From the NCBI GenBank assembly GCA_027493945.1, contig JAOSJU010000001.1, positions 558,001-622,000 on the forward strand: a DNA stretch of 64,000 bases, read 5' to 3'. Position 1 is the first letter of the stretch; each line of letters begins with the position of its first letter. The notes beneath the pieces are model-generated. The model ran no database searches, was not told where the DNA came from, and saw only the letters and a program-made list of their open reading frames with translations. The position numbers and the translations under genes are program-made. Source of the DNA: Burkholderiaceae bacterium (GTDB taxonomy: Bacteria > Pseudomonadota > Gammaproteobacteria > Burkholderiales > Burkholderiaceae_E). Below, in pieces: positions 44,441-55,081 of the stretch.

Positions 44441-44466
44441 TCCGGCTTCCGCGCTAGAATGGCACC

Positions 44467-44634
44467 CGACCCTGCAGTGTTCGACAAGGCCATATATTCC
44501 TTGAACCAATGCTCTGCATCAGGTCGCGGCTTTCTGCGTACCGCTGTTGTGATCGTCCCGCGTCGGACGAACCTGATGTGGTGCCTGCTGCGGCCGAACT
44601 GAACTGAACGGTTCAGGATGCCGGCCTGCCGGCA
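44467..44634 (+). ncRNA. ssrS: 6S RNA (SsrS), approximate ends
   Basis: A gene-free segment directly after zapA, the conserved site of ssrS. It starts about seven bases after a TAGAAT -10-like box (44455-44460). It contains TTCCTTGAACCAAT (44497-44510) and CGTCGGACGAACCTGATG (44561-44578), both reminiscent of 6S RNA. The 5' GTTCG can pair with a 3' CGAAC. A TGCCGG-CCTG-CCGGCA hairpin (44619-44634) followed by a T/C-rich tract may terminate it. The identification is by synteny plus these motifs, not by a covariance model. Confidence 0.7.
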
Positions 44635-44707
44635 CAGGCGGGGTCCCTCTTCTTCCCCCTTCGCTTCTCGCCGTGGCTCGTCCCGGCTTCGTACCGCCTT
44701 CGCGACG

Positions 44708-45184
<477 letters not shown>

Positions 45185-45261
45185 CGCGCGTCGCGGCAAC
45201 CGTCAGCGGGCCGCAGCGGCGCGGGCGCCTGGGCGTCGGCGGCAATGGGCGCGGGCCGGTC

Positions 45262-45500
45262 GGGTCGCAGCGCTGGCCGCAGCGGTCGGTGCTGCGCACC
45301 GACTTCCCTCCGCTGCTCGCGTCGGGGTCGGCGCGCGAAGCGCGCTTCGTACTTCTGACTTGCGGCGCTGTGTCTGAACGAAGCGAGCGCAGCGAGCGAA
45401 GTGAGTTGCGCCGCACGACCCCGGCGTGAGCAGCAAGGGAAGTCGGTGCGCAGCACCGACCGCCGCAGCCAGCGCCGTGACCCCGCTGCCCCTCGCCCGC
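45262..45500. repeat. Decayed inverted-arm intergenic element (arms ~45262-45330 and ~45416-45485)
   Basis: The 465-base gap between the EVE gene and the aminotransferase carries no gene. Its middle has imperfect inverted arms. The best part is GTCGGTGCTGCGCACCGACT (from 45286) against AGTCGGTGCGCAGCACCGAC (ending 45460). About 60 bases next to the core match well, with decaying similarity outward. The enclosed core (45331-45415) has a GCGCGCGAAGCGCGC hairpin and repeats of GCGAGCG/GCGAAGTGAG. The core differs from those at 34.3 and 53.9 kb. No copy of the EVE gene tail was found in the far arm. Confidence 0.7.
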
Positions 45501-45649
45501 TGTGGCCAGCGCCCCAACGGCCGCGCCGAGGGGCCCGCGGCGCACGGCCCGCGCCTTTGCACGCGCCGACCTTGCGAACGGCGCGTGCAACGAGTCGCGA
45601 CGTCCCGGCGGTGCTACAGTTCGTAGCCTCCCGACCGACGAGCAAGACG

Positions 45650-46993
45650 ATGAACGCGCCAAGCGAGCTGCCCGACCTGTCCGCGCTGTGGATGCCCTTC
45701 ACCGCGAACCGGGCCTTCAAGACGAAGCCGCGGCTGCTCGCCGGCGCGAGCGGCATGCACTACACGGCGCTCGACGGCTCGCGCATCCTCGACGGCACCT
45801 CCGGACTGTGGTGCGTGAATGCGGGCCACTGCCGCACCGAGATCGCCGATGCGATCGCGCGGCAGGCCGCCTCGCTCGACTACGCCCCGGGCTTTCAGCT
45901 CGGCCACCCCGATGCGTTCCGCGCTGCCGCGGCGATCGCCGGCCTGATGCCCGACGGCCTCGATCGCATCTTCTTCACGAACTCCGGTTCCGAGTCGGTC
46001 GACACCGCACTGAAGATCGCGCTCGCGTACCACCGCGCGCGCGGCGAAGGCCAGCGCACGCGCTTCATCGGGCGCGAGCGCGGCTACCACGGCGCCGGCT
46101 TCGGCGGCATCTCGGTGGGCGGCATCGTCGCGAATCGCAAGGCGTTCTCGGGTGCGCTGCTGCCGGCGATCGACCACCTGCCGCACACGCACCTGCCGCG
46201 CGACAACGCGTTCTCGCGCGGCCAGCCGGCCGTCGGCGCCTATCTCGCCGACGAGCTCGAGCGGCTGGTGGCGCTGCACGATCCATCGACCATCGCGGCG
46301 GTGATCGTCGAGCCGATGGCGGGATCCACCGGCGTGCTGGTGCCGCCGGCCGGCTATCTCGAGCGGCTGCGCGCGATCACCAGCCGGCACGGCATCCTGC
46401 TGATCTTCGACGAGGTGATCACCGCGTTCGGTCGGCTCGGCGCGGCCACCGCCGCGAGCGCGCTGGGCGTCACCCCCGACCTGATCACGCTCGCCAAGGG
46501 AATCAGCAACGGCGTGGTGCCGGCCGGCGCGGTCGCCGCGCGGCGCCAGGTGCACGACGCGATCGTCGAGGCCACTCAGAGCGGCATCGAGTTCTTCCAC
46601 GGCTACACCTATTCGGGGCACCCGCTGGCGAGCGCCGCGATCCTGGCCACTCTCGACCTGTATCGGCGCGACGGCCTGTTCGAGCGCGCCAGCAGCCTGG
46701 CTGCGCTGTTCGAGGACGCGGCTCACTCGCTGCGCAATGCACCGCACGTGGTCGACGTGCGCAACCTCGGCCTGGTGACCGGCATCGAGCTGGCGCCGCG
46801 CGAGGGTGCGCCCGGCGCGCGTGCGGCCGAAGCGTTCCAGCGTTGCTTCGACCGCGGCCTGCTCGTCCGCGTGACCGGCGACGTGATCGCGCTCGCCCCG
46901 CCGCTGATCGTCGAGGCCGACCAGATCGCGTGGATGTTCGAAACGCTGCGCCAGGTGCTCGGCGAGATCGACGCGAACACGGGTCGCGCCTGA
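45650..46993 (+). CDS. Omega-amino acid (beta-alanine):pyruvate transaminase-like class III aminotransferase
   Basis: A 447-residue PLP enzyme. N-terminal LWMPFTANRAFK and ILDGTSGLWCVNAGHCR are typical of beta-alanine--pyruvate transaminases. The cofactor motifs are FTNSGSESVDTALKIA, LLIFDEVITAFGRLG and the Lys in LITLAKGISNGVVP. FFHGYTYSGHPLASAA is also conserved. The natural amino donor is not certain (beta-alanine, taurine-like or other omega-amines). The ATG at 45650 is the family-like start. It is followed by the nested palindrome at 47024-47291. Confidence 0.88.
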   Translation: MNAPSELPDLSALWMPFTANRAFKTKPRLLAGASGMHYTALDGSRILDGTSGLWCVNAGHCRTEIADAIARQAASLDYAPGFQLGHPDAFRAAAAIAGLMPDGLDRIFFTNSGSESVDTALKIALAYHRARGEGQRTRFIGRERGYHGAGFGGISVGGIVANRKAFSGALLPAIDHLPHTHLPRDNAFSRGQPAVGAYLADELERLVALHDPSTIAAVIVEPMAGSTGVLVPPAGYLERLRAITSRHGILLIFDEVITAFGRLGAATAASALGVTPDLITLAKGISNGVVPAGAVAARRQVHDAIVEATQSGIEFFHGYTYSGHPLASAAILATLDLYRRDGLFERASSLAALFEDAAHSLRNAPHVVDVRNLGLVTGIELAPREGAPGARAAEAFQRCFDRGLLVRVTGDVIALAPPLIVEADQIAWMFETLRQVLGEIDANTGRA

Positions 46994-47023
46994 GCGCCGC
47001 ACCGGCGCGAACGCGGCGCGACA

Positions 47024-47291
47024 AGGGCGTGTTCACACTACGATCGTCCCCGCGTGAGCCCGGAAAAAGCGCGCAATCAAGGCGCAAAGCGCAGCCGTGG
47101 CGGGGCCACGGCGAGCATTTGCAACGCGGAGTGCGCGCTTTTTCCGGGCTCACCCTCCAGGCCGGGGCCTGCCGGGCCGCCACACTTCGTTGCCGGCTCC
47201 TTGCGTGGCGCCGCCCACGCGCGTCGCCGGCGCCTCGTTTGGCGGCTCGGCAGGCCCCGGCGCGGGGACGATCGTAGTGTGAACACGCCCT
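47024..47291. repeat. Nested palindromic element: 31-bp outer inverted repeat enclosing two hairpins
   Basis: The outer arms 47024-47054 and 47261-47291 are perfect 31-base inverted repeats (AGGGCGTGTTCACACTACGA onward). Inside lie two consecutive large hairpins. The first has perfect 20-bp arms 47055-47074 / 47133-47152 (TGAGCCCGGAAAAAGCGCGC), with an inner CCGTGGC/GCCACGG stem. The second has 19/20-matching arms 47162-47181 / 47241-47260. As RNA or single-stranded DNA it would fold into a three-way junction. The right end abuts the IS110-like element. Confidence 0.85.
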
Positions 47292-47294
47292 CGT

Positions 47295-47560
47295 ATGGTC
47301 GCAACTGTCAAGAGTAATCAGGTCCTGGGTTTGCAGATCGATGGGGTGATGCGACTCGGACGATGCAGCGACGATGAATCAGACTCGTATGCGTGGGTTG
47401 GGTACCACATTTCACCGATTCGTCGCGTGGGCTGCCTCGGTCTAGCATCGCGGGTCAGTCTTTGCAGAGTGCCGCTATAGGGCGGGCGAGGGTTTCCACG
47501 ATCGTGGTCCGGATCGCATCGCCGCATCGATCTACGTGGTTCATGTCGTGTCCTCCTGTA
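47295..47560 (-). ncRNA. Candidate bridge-RNA region of the IS110-like element
   Basis: A non-coding segment between the transposase stop and the proposed left end, visibly less GC-rich than its surroundings. IS110-family elements express a structured bridge RNA from their non-coding end that specifies target and donor, and in the IS1111 group it lies on this side. Loop sequences matching the flanks were not worked out; the call rests on position and composition. Confidence 0.4.
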
Positions 47561-48669
47561 TCACTGAGGCTGGGCGCCGCTGGCTTGCGCAATCGCCCAG
47601 ACGAAGCCGGCGAGTTCGCGCGCCACCGCCACGCACACCTTGTTGTGGTGTACGCCCCTGCCGTTCAATCGTGCGTAGCGCCCGCTCAGCCGCAGCTGTG
47701 CCTTCCGGGCGATGGACTTGATCGGTTCGGCGGGCTCTCTGGCGCGCCTGCGCGGCGCGTCCGATGCGCGGGGTAAACCGATAGTTCCACGCTGCCTCGG
47801 TGAGCAATCGTCGTGCATGCGCGTTGCCGGTCTTGGTGATCGAGCCCTTGCGGACACGATCCCCGCTGGATTGTTCCGAGGGCACCAACCCCGGGTAGGC
47901 CATCAGCTTGCGCGGGTGATCGAAGCGCGCGATGTCTCCGATCTCGGCCACCAACCCGATCGCCGAGACCACGTCGATGCCGCGCAGCGCCTGCAACGCC
48001 TGCACCACCGACTCGAAGCGCCAACCCGCCACCGAGGCGCTCAGTGCCTTGGTCAGCCGCTGCAGGCGCTGGTCGGCCGCCTGCACCGCGAGGTGGTACT
48101 CGGTGAACGCCACCCTGGCTGCTCGCATCGCCGAAGTTCAATTCTCCGAGCCAACGGTAGAACGACCTCGTCCGGGCGGTCTTGCCGTTGTAGCGGGTCT
48201 CGTGGCGCAACAGGAACGCCTTGAGCTGGTGACGGGCCTGCGTGCGCGCGTTCACCGCGTCTTCGCGCGCCCGCGACAGGTCGCGGATCGCTTCGTCGCC
48301 TCGGTCCGGAATCCACACCGCGCGCAACTCGCCCGCACGCGAGAGCTCGGCCAGGCGCAGGCAGTCACGCCGGTCGGTCTTGACACGATCGCCCGCGCGC
48401 CGCGGGATCAGCGACGGGGCGATGCCCTCGCAGCGGTAGCCCCTGGCCGAGAGCGCGCGCTGCAGCCCGTAACCGGTCGGCCCCGCCTCGTAGACCACGT
48501 GCACCGTATCGGGTGCACCCAGCCGCGCCAGCGCCTTGAGCAGCTTGGGCACGTCGTGGGCGATCTGCCCGATCAGCCGCCCCGGGCTTCGGCCCGCTTC
48601 AGCCACCGCGATGGCGATCGAATCCTTGTGCACGTCCAGTCCGACGTAAACCTTGATAACCTGTTCCAT
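47561..48669 (-). pseudogene. IS110-family DEDD transposase (two frameshifts)
   Basis: About 369 residues when repaired. The N-terminal RuvC-like DEDD domain shows VYVGLDVHKDSIAIAVAEAG, HVVYEAGPTGYGLQRAL and DRVKTDRRDCLRLAELSRAG. The C-terminal transposase_20 domain shows GIDVVSAIGLVAEIGDIARF, AYPGLVPSEQSSGDRVRKG and SITKTGNAHARRLLTEAAWN. Extra bases near 48117 and 47745 split it into three frames. Given the general indel load here, it may be intact in the real genome; as written it is disrupted. A GGCCGGTCTCC/GGAGACCGGCC inverted pair (48671-48681, 48751-48761) brackets its upstream region. Confidence 0.85.
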
Positions 48670-48799
48670 GGCCGGTCTCCGTTACGTTTGCCGATGACTC
48701 GTTCTCGACATGTAGCTCGGCGCGGCTCGCCGCGCAACCTACGACTCAGGAGACCGGCCGCCCGCAATGACGCGGGCGACCATGGTGTCTAACGGCCCG

Positions 48800-49606
48800 A
48801 TGGCTCTCGACCTCGTCGGATGGTTCCTGGTGCTGGGCGCGGCCACCGGTTTCGCGGCAGGACTGCTCGGCATCGGCGGCGGCATGGTGATGGTGCCGTT
48901 CATCACGATACTGCTCACGAGCAAGGGCTTCCCGTCCGAATTCATCGTCAAGGCGGCCATCGCCACCTCGCTCACCACGATCCTGTTCACCTCGGTGTCG
49001 AGCGTGCGCGCGCACGCGCAGCGCGGCGCGGTGCGCTGGGACATCGCGAAGACCCCGGCGCCCGGCATCGTGGTCGGCTCGATCGCGGGCGCCCAGATCG
49101 CGGCGGCGCTGCGCGGCAGCGTGCTCTCGGCCGGATTCGGCGCGTTCGTCGCGCTGATGGCCACGCGCATGCTGCTCGAGCGCCCTCGCAGCGCGCACGG
49201 CACCCTGCCGGGCCACGCCGGTCGCTTCGGCATGGGCGCGGTGATCGGGGTGGCGTCCGCGATCGTCGGAGCGGGCGGCGGCTTCATCACGGTGCCGTTC
49301 CTCACGCGCGCCAGAGTGAAGATCCATGAGGCGGTGGCGACCAGCGCCGCCTGCGGGTTCCCGATCGCGCTGGCCGGCACCGTCGGCTATGTCTACGCCG
49401 GGTGGGGGCTCGACCTGCCGGCAGGCACGATCGGCTACATCTACCTGCCGGCGCTGGCGTCGATCGTCGCCACCAGCGTGCTGACCGCGCCGCTGGGCGC
49501 GCGGGTCGCGCACGCGATGGACGTGGGCAGGCTCAGGACCCTGTTCGCGATGCTGCTCTACGCGCTGGCCGCCTACATGCTCTGGAAGGGGCTGTACGGG
49601 CACTGA
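48800..49606 (+). CDS. TauE/SafE-family sulfite/anion exporter-like membrane protein
   Basis: About 268 residues with eight hydrophobic spans in two similar halves. Family motifs are GFAAGLLGIGGGMVMVPFI and, in the second half, GVASAIVGAGGGFITVPFL. TauE/SafE proteins export sulfite or organosulfonates in some bacteria; the substrate here is unknown. In-frame ATGs exist at 48767, 48782 and 48800. The first two lie in or at the insertion-sequence end, so 48800 is preferred. The insertion may have replaced its native promoter. Confidence 0.82.
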   Translation: MALDLVGWFLVLGAATGFAAGLLGIGGGMVMVPFITILLTSKGFPSEFIVKAAIATSLTTILFTSVSSVRAHAQRGAVRWDIAKTPAPGIVVGSIAGAQIAAALRGSVLSAGFGAFVALMATRMLLERPRSAHGTLPGHAGRFGMGAVIGVASAIVGAGGGFITVPFLTRARVKIHEAVATSAACGFPIALAGTVGYVYAGWGLDLPAGTIGYIYLPALASIVATSVLTAPLGARVAHAMDVGRLRTLFAMLLYALAAYMLWKGLYGH

Positions 49607-49634
49607 GCGCGCGGCGTGCGCGGGCGGACGCGCT

Positions 49635-51152
<1,518 letters not shown>

Positions 51153-51184
51153 CTTCTCGCCCCTCTCGATCTCCTCGATGCCCG

Positions 51185-51989
51185 CTACGGGCGGCCCCCC
51201 GCCGGCCGGCGGTGCGCCCAGGCCATCAGGGCCAGGCCGGCGACGAACATCGGCAGGCACAGCCACTGGCCCATCGTGAGTCCCAGCGCCTGAAGGCCGA
51301 GGAACGAATCGGGCTCGCGCGCGAACTCGGCGGCGAAGCGCAGCACCGCGTAACCGATCAGGAACAGGCCCGAGACCGCGCCGGCCGGGCGCGGACGCGC
51401 CGAGTACCACCAGAGCAGCGCGAACAGCAGCAGCCCCTCGCCGGCGAACTGGTAGAGCTGCGACGGATGCCGCGGCAGTGCGTCGACCTGCGGGAATACC
51501 ATGGCCCACGGCAGGTCGGTCGGGCGACCCCACAATTCACCGTTGATGAAGTTGCCGAGGCGCCCGGCAGCCAGGCCGATCGGCACCAATGGCGCCGCGA
51601 AGTCGATCACCGGCCAGAACGCGAGCCCGCGGCGCCCGCAGAACAGCCAGGTCGCCACGATCACGCCGAGCAGCCCGCCGTGGAACGACATGCCGCCCTG
51701 CCAGACCGCGAGCACTTCGAGCGGATGCGACAGGTAGTAGCCCGGCTTGTAGAACAGCACGTAGCCCAGGCGCCCGCCCAGCACCACCCCCCAGCGCGCC
51801 CCAGAAGAGCAGGTCTTCGAGGTCGCGCGGCGCCAGGCCGGTGGACTGCGCGAATGCGGGCTGCTTCAGGCGCCGGCGCCCGAGCAGGAAGAATGCGGCG
51901 AACGCCAGCAGGTACATCAGGCCGTACCAGCGCACCGCGATGGGCCCGAGGCTGAAGGCGATGGGGTCGAACTGGGGATGGATCAGCAT
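51185..51989 (-). CDS. lgt: Prolipoprotein diacylglyceryl transferase (frameshift in C-run 51787-51792)
   Basis: A membrane enzyme adding diacylglycerol to the lipobox Cys of prolipoproteins, about 268 residues and seven spans. The N-terminus [20 protein letters not shown] is canonical. Catalytic regions: [12 protein letters not shown] and [20 protein letters not shown]. One extra C in a six-C run separates [12 protein letters not shown] from [15 protein letters not shown]. lgt is essential in most Gram-negative bacteria, so the break is almost certainly not real. Confidence 0.92.
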
Positions 51990-52135
51990 CGGTCTATTGT
52001 TGCATGCGGACCCGGTCGGTTCCGGGTCGCGAGGTCACGCGGGCCGATCGTGGTCAATGCGGCAGGAACGGCGTCGCGACCCGCATAATGCACGATGGTC
52101 CTCGCCCACGCTTCCACGAAGAAAATCCGCACGCC

Positions 52136-53814
52136 ATGACCGCCAACCGCCGCAGCCGCAACATCACCGAAGGCGTCCCCCGCGCCCCGAACCGCTCGAT
52201 GTACTACGCGATGGGCTACAAGCGCAGCGACTTCGCCAACCCGATGATCGGCGTGGCCAACGGCCACAGCACGATCACGCCGTGCAACTCGGGGCTGCAG
52301 GTGCTGGCCGACGCCGCGGTCGCGGCGATCCAGGCCGCCGGCGCCAATGCGCAGGTCTTCGGCACGCCCACCATCTCCGACGGCATGGCAATGGGCACCG
52401 AGGGCATGAAGTACTCGCTGGTGTCGCGCGAAGTGATCTCCGACTGCGTCGAGACGTCGGTGCAGGGCCAGTGGATGGACGGCGTCGTCGTCATCGGCGG
52501 CTGCGACAAGAACATGCCTGGCGGCATGATGGGCATGCTGCGCGCGAACGCGCCGTCGATCTACGTCTACGGCGGCACGATCAAGGCCGGCCACTGGAAG
52601 GGCAAGGACCTGAACATCGTCTCGGTGTTCGAGGCGGTCGGCGAGTTCTCACGCGGCCGCATGAGCGATGAAGACTTCTGCGGCATCGAGGAGAACGCGA
52701 TTCCGGGCACCGGCTCGTGCGGCGGCATGTACACCGCCAACACGATGTCCTCGTCGTTCGAGGCCCTCGGGATGAGCCTGCTCGGCTCCTCGACCATGGC
52801 CAACCCCGACGCGGAGAAGGCCGAATCCGCCGCCGAGTCCGCGCGCGTGCTGATCCGCGCGGTGCAAGACGACCTGAAGCCTCGCGACATCGTCACGCGC
52901 AGGTCGATCGAGAACGCGGTGGCGCTGATCATGGCGGTAGGCGGCTCCACCAACGCGGTGCTGCATTACCGGCGATCGCGCACGCCGCGGGCGTCGAGTG
53001 GTCGATCGACGACTTCGAGCGCGTGCGCAAGCGCGTGCCGGTCATCTGCGACCTCAAGCCCTCCGGCAAGTACCTGGCCACCGACCTGCACCGTGCCGGC
53101 GGTATCCCGCAGGTGTTGAAGATCCTGCTCGAGGCCGAGCTGATCCACGGCGACTGCATGACGATCACCGGGCGCACGCTGGCCGACGAGCTGAAAGAGG
53201 TGCCGGCGGCGCCGCGCGCCGACCAGGACGTGATCTTCCCAATCGACAAGGCCTTGTATCGGCAGGGCCACCTCGCGATTCTCAAGGGCAACCTGTCGCC
53301 CGAAGGCAGCGTCGCCAAGATCACCGGCCTGAAGAATCCGGTCATCACCGGCCCCGCGCGCGTGTTCGACGACGAGCAGAGCGCGCTGGCCGCGATCCTG
53401 GACGGACGCATCGTGGCCGGCGACGTGATGGTGCTGCGCTATCTCGGCCCGCGCGGCGCGCCCGGCATGCCGGAAATGCTCGCGCCCACCTCCGCGATCA
53501 TCGGCGCGGGGCTCGGCGAATCGGTCGGGCTGGTCACCGACGGCAGGTTCTCCGGCGGCACCTGGGGCATGGTAGTCGGCCACGTCGCTCCCGAGGCCGC
53601 CGCCGGCGGTCCGATCGCGCTGGTACGCGAAGGCGATTCGATCACCATCGACGCGCACCGCCTGGTGCTGCGACTCGAGGTCGACGAGGCCGAACTCGCG
53701 CGGCGCAAGGCGGCCTGGCAGGCACCGGCGCCGCGCTACACGCGCGGCGTGCTCGCGAAGTTCTACAAGCTCGCAGCCAGCGCGAGCCGCGGGGCCGTGC
53801 TCGACGACTTCTGA
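52136..53814 (+). CDS. ilvD: Dihydroxy-acid dehydratase (frameshift near 52966)
   Basis: About 560 residues, catalysing the penultimate step of valine/isoleucine synthesis with a labile iron-sulfur cluster. Cys-containing motifs are [34 protein letters not shown] and [20 protein letters not shown]. The C-terminal segment is [20 protein letters not shown]. One base is missing in GCATTACC (52963-52970), where [14 protein letters not shown] is expected. Its last codons and stop are duplicated in inverted orientation at 54131-54144. Confidence 0.93.
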
Positions 53815-53911
53815 CCGGCGCCGCGCGCCCGGCCCGGCACGGGCGCGGTGTGCGGGCCCTGGGGAGGCTCCCGGCGGGGCCGAGCGGGGGTGGGCGCGGC
53901 ATTCCGGGCAA
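53805..53911 (+). repeat. Left arm of ilvD-tail inverted duplication
   Basis: A 107-base arm, by eye perfectly complementary to 54038-54144. It begins inside the ilvD coding sequence (CGACTTCTGA, the end of the Asp codon, Phe and stop) and continues through the downstream DNA to CCGGGCAA. Confidence 0.92.
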
Positions 53912-54037
53912 TTGGCGAGCGGCGTGCTGCCGAAAGCAAATCGGCGGGACCCGCTCGTCCGCGCGCAGCGCGTACGACGCGGGTGACGATTTGCGAGGCA
54001 GACGCCGGAAGCCCCGCGAAGCGGGGCCGAAGCCTCT
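53912..54037 (+). repeat. Conserved core of inverted-arm element, copy 2
   Basis: 126 bases, near-identical to the core at 34311-34441 when both are read in the direction of the gene whose tail is duplicated. It contains a stem closed by AAATCG (53938-53943) and CGATTT (53987-53992), and a perfect hairpin GCCCCGC-GAA-GCGGGGC (54011-54027). Confidence 0.9.
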
Positions 54038-54144
54038 TTGCCCGGAATGCCGCGCCCACCCCCGCTCGGCCCCGCCGGGAGCCTCCCCAGGGCCCGCACA
54101 CCGCGCCCGTGCCGGGCCGGGCGCGCGGCGCCGGTCAGAAGTCG
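54038..54144 (-). repeat. Right arm of ilvD-tail inverted duplication
   Basis: A 107-base perfect inverted copy of 53805-53911. Its outer end carries the reverse complement of the ilvD stop region (TCAGAAGTCG, 54135-54144), only seven bases before the stop of the next, convergent gene. Confidence 0.92.
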
Positions 54145-54150
54145 GCTCGC

Positions 54151-54414
54151 TCAGGAGCCCGAGCCGCTGCGGCGGCCCGATGCGGCACCGCCCTTGCCCG
54201 GGAACTGCGCCTCGATGCGCTGCTTGCGCAGCTTCGCGTAGTGGTCCTTGACGTGCTTGCGCCGATCGAAGCCGAACAGCGGCTCGATCAGCTCGAACCA
54301 GGCGAACGCGAGCGCCAGCGGCAGCAGGATCCACCACCACGACCACTGCCCGAAGGGGCCGATTTCCAGCCACTTCAGGACAATCAGCAAGGCTCCAATC
54401 CAGACGAACGGCAT
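54151..54414 (-). CDS. Small Trp-rich protein (TIGR04438-like)
   Basis: An 87-residue protein with an N-terminal membrane helix, a Trp cluster and a second helix (WIGALLIVLKWLEIGPFGQW, WSWWWILLPLALAFAWFELI). A basic cytoplasmic tail follows (FGFDRRKHVKDHYAKLRKQR). This pattern matches the small Trp-rich membrane protein family of betaproteobacteria, of unknown function. It converges on ilvD. The extreme C-terminus (SGRRSGSGS) is low-complexity. Confidence 0.75.
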   Translation of the reverse strand: MPFVWIGALLIVLKWLEIGPFGQWSWWWILLPLALAFAWFELIEPLFGFDRRKHVKDHYAKLRKQRIEAQFPGKGGAASGRRSGSGS

Positions 54415-54584
54415 GCGGCGCGACGGTTGCGGTCGGAGCGCTCAATGTGCCGCAGCGGGGCACCAGCGTCTGTGCCCGCCGGCCGGGCGGCAGCCCGCGG
54501 GGGTGTCAACGGCGGTCGCGCCGGCGCGTTATCGACCTGACCAGGCCTGTTCACATCATCGGTTCCCATCCAGACGGAGATTTC

Positions 54585-54896
54585 ATGAAGCAATTCGCCA
54601 CCCTGACCCTCGCCGCCGCTCTCTCCTGCGCCTCGGGCGCGGCTTTCGCGAGCGCCGACCTGGCCAAGGCCAAGAACTGCACCGCCTGCCACGCCTCCGA
54701 CAAGAAGCTGATCGGTCCGGCCTACAAGGACATCGCAGCGAAGTACGCCAACGACAAGGACGCCGTGGCCAAGCTCACGAAGAAGGTCCGCGAGGGTGGC
54801 GTCGGCGTCTGGGGTCAGATCCCGATGCCGGCCAATCCGCAGGTGTCGGCCGACGAGGCCACCACGCTGGTCAAGTGGGTGCTGTCGCACAAGTAA
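54585..54896 (+). CDS. Class I c-type cytochrome (c551/c552-like)
   Basis: A 103-residue exported monohaem cytochrome. The signal peptide ends near GAAFA/SADLAKAK. The haem motif is CTACH. A Met axial ligand is likely in QIPMPANPQVSADEA. The size and fold type match cytochrome c551/c552, a small periplasmic electron carrier to oxidases or peroxidases. A GGAG site precedes the ATG by normal spacing. It is followed about 150 bases later by a strong terminator. Confidence 0.9.
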   Translation: MKQFATLTLAAALSCASGAAFASADLAKAKNCTACHASDKKLIGPAYKDIAAKYANDKDAVAKLTKKVREGGVGVWGQIPMPANPQVSADEATTLVKWVLSHK

Positions 54897-55053
54897 CACC
54901 CGGCCCCGTCCGTCCGCCCGTTCGGGCCACCGAGCGCCGCAGCCGCGCGCCCGGCCGATCGCCTCGCTAGATTGAGGCTGCGGGGCGCTGCTTGCGCTCC
55001 GCGACAGGCCTCCTCTCCCAGCCGCGCAAAGATTTTTTCCTCCCTGGCTGGTT

Positions 55054-55081
55054 CGCCCCGGTTCGTCCGGGGCGTTTTTTT
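55054..55081 (+). terminator. Rho-independent terminator
   Basis: An eight-base-pair stem CGCCCCGG / CCGGGGCG (55054-55061, 55067-55074) with loop TTCGT, followed directly by seven T (55075-55081). It should end the cytochrome c transcript before the liv operon. The rest of the 289-base gap holds no gene. Confidence 0.9.

Larger units (their letters stand above)
47295..48783 (-). mobile_element. IS110-family insertion sequence, IS1111-like layout (~1.49 kb)
   Basis: One transposase gene on the minus strand with a long (about 266-base) non-coding segment downstream and a short one upstream. Eight-base terminal inverted repeats ATGGTCGC (47295-47302) and GCGACCAT (48776-48783) are proposed as the ends. 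Long 3' non-coding DNA plus terminal repeats is the layout of the IS1111 subgroup. The left end sits four bases from a large palindrome, a typical target type for this subgroup. The ends are inferred from one copy only. Confidence 0.65.
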
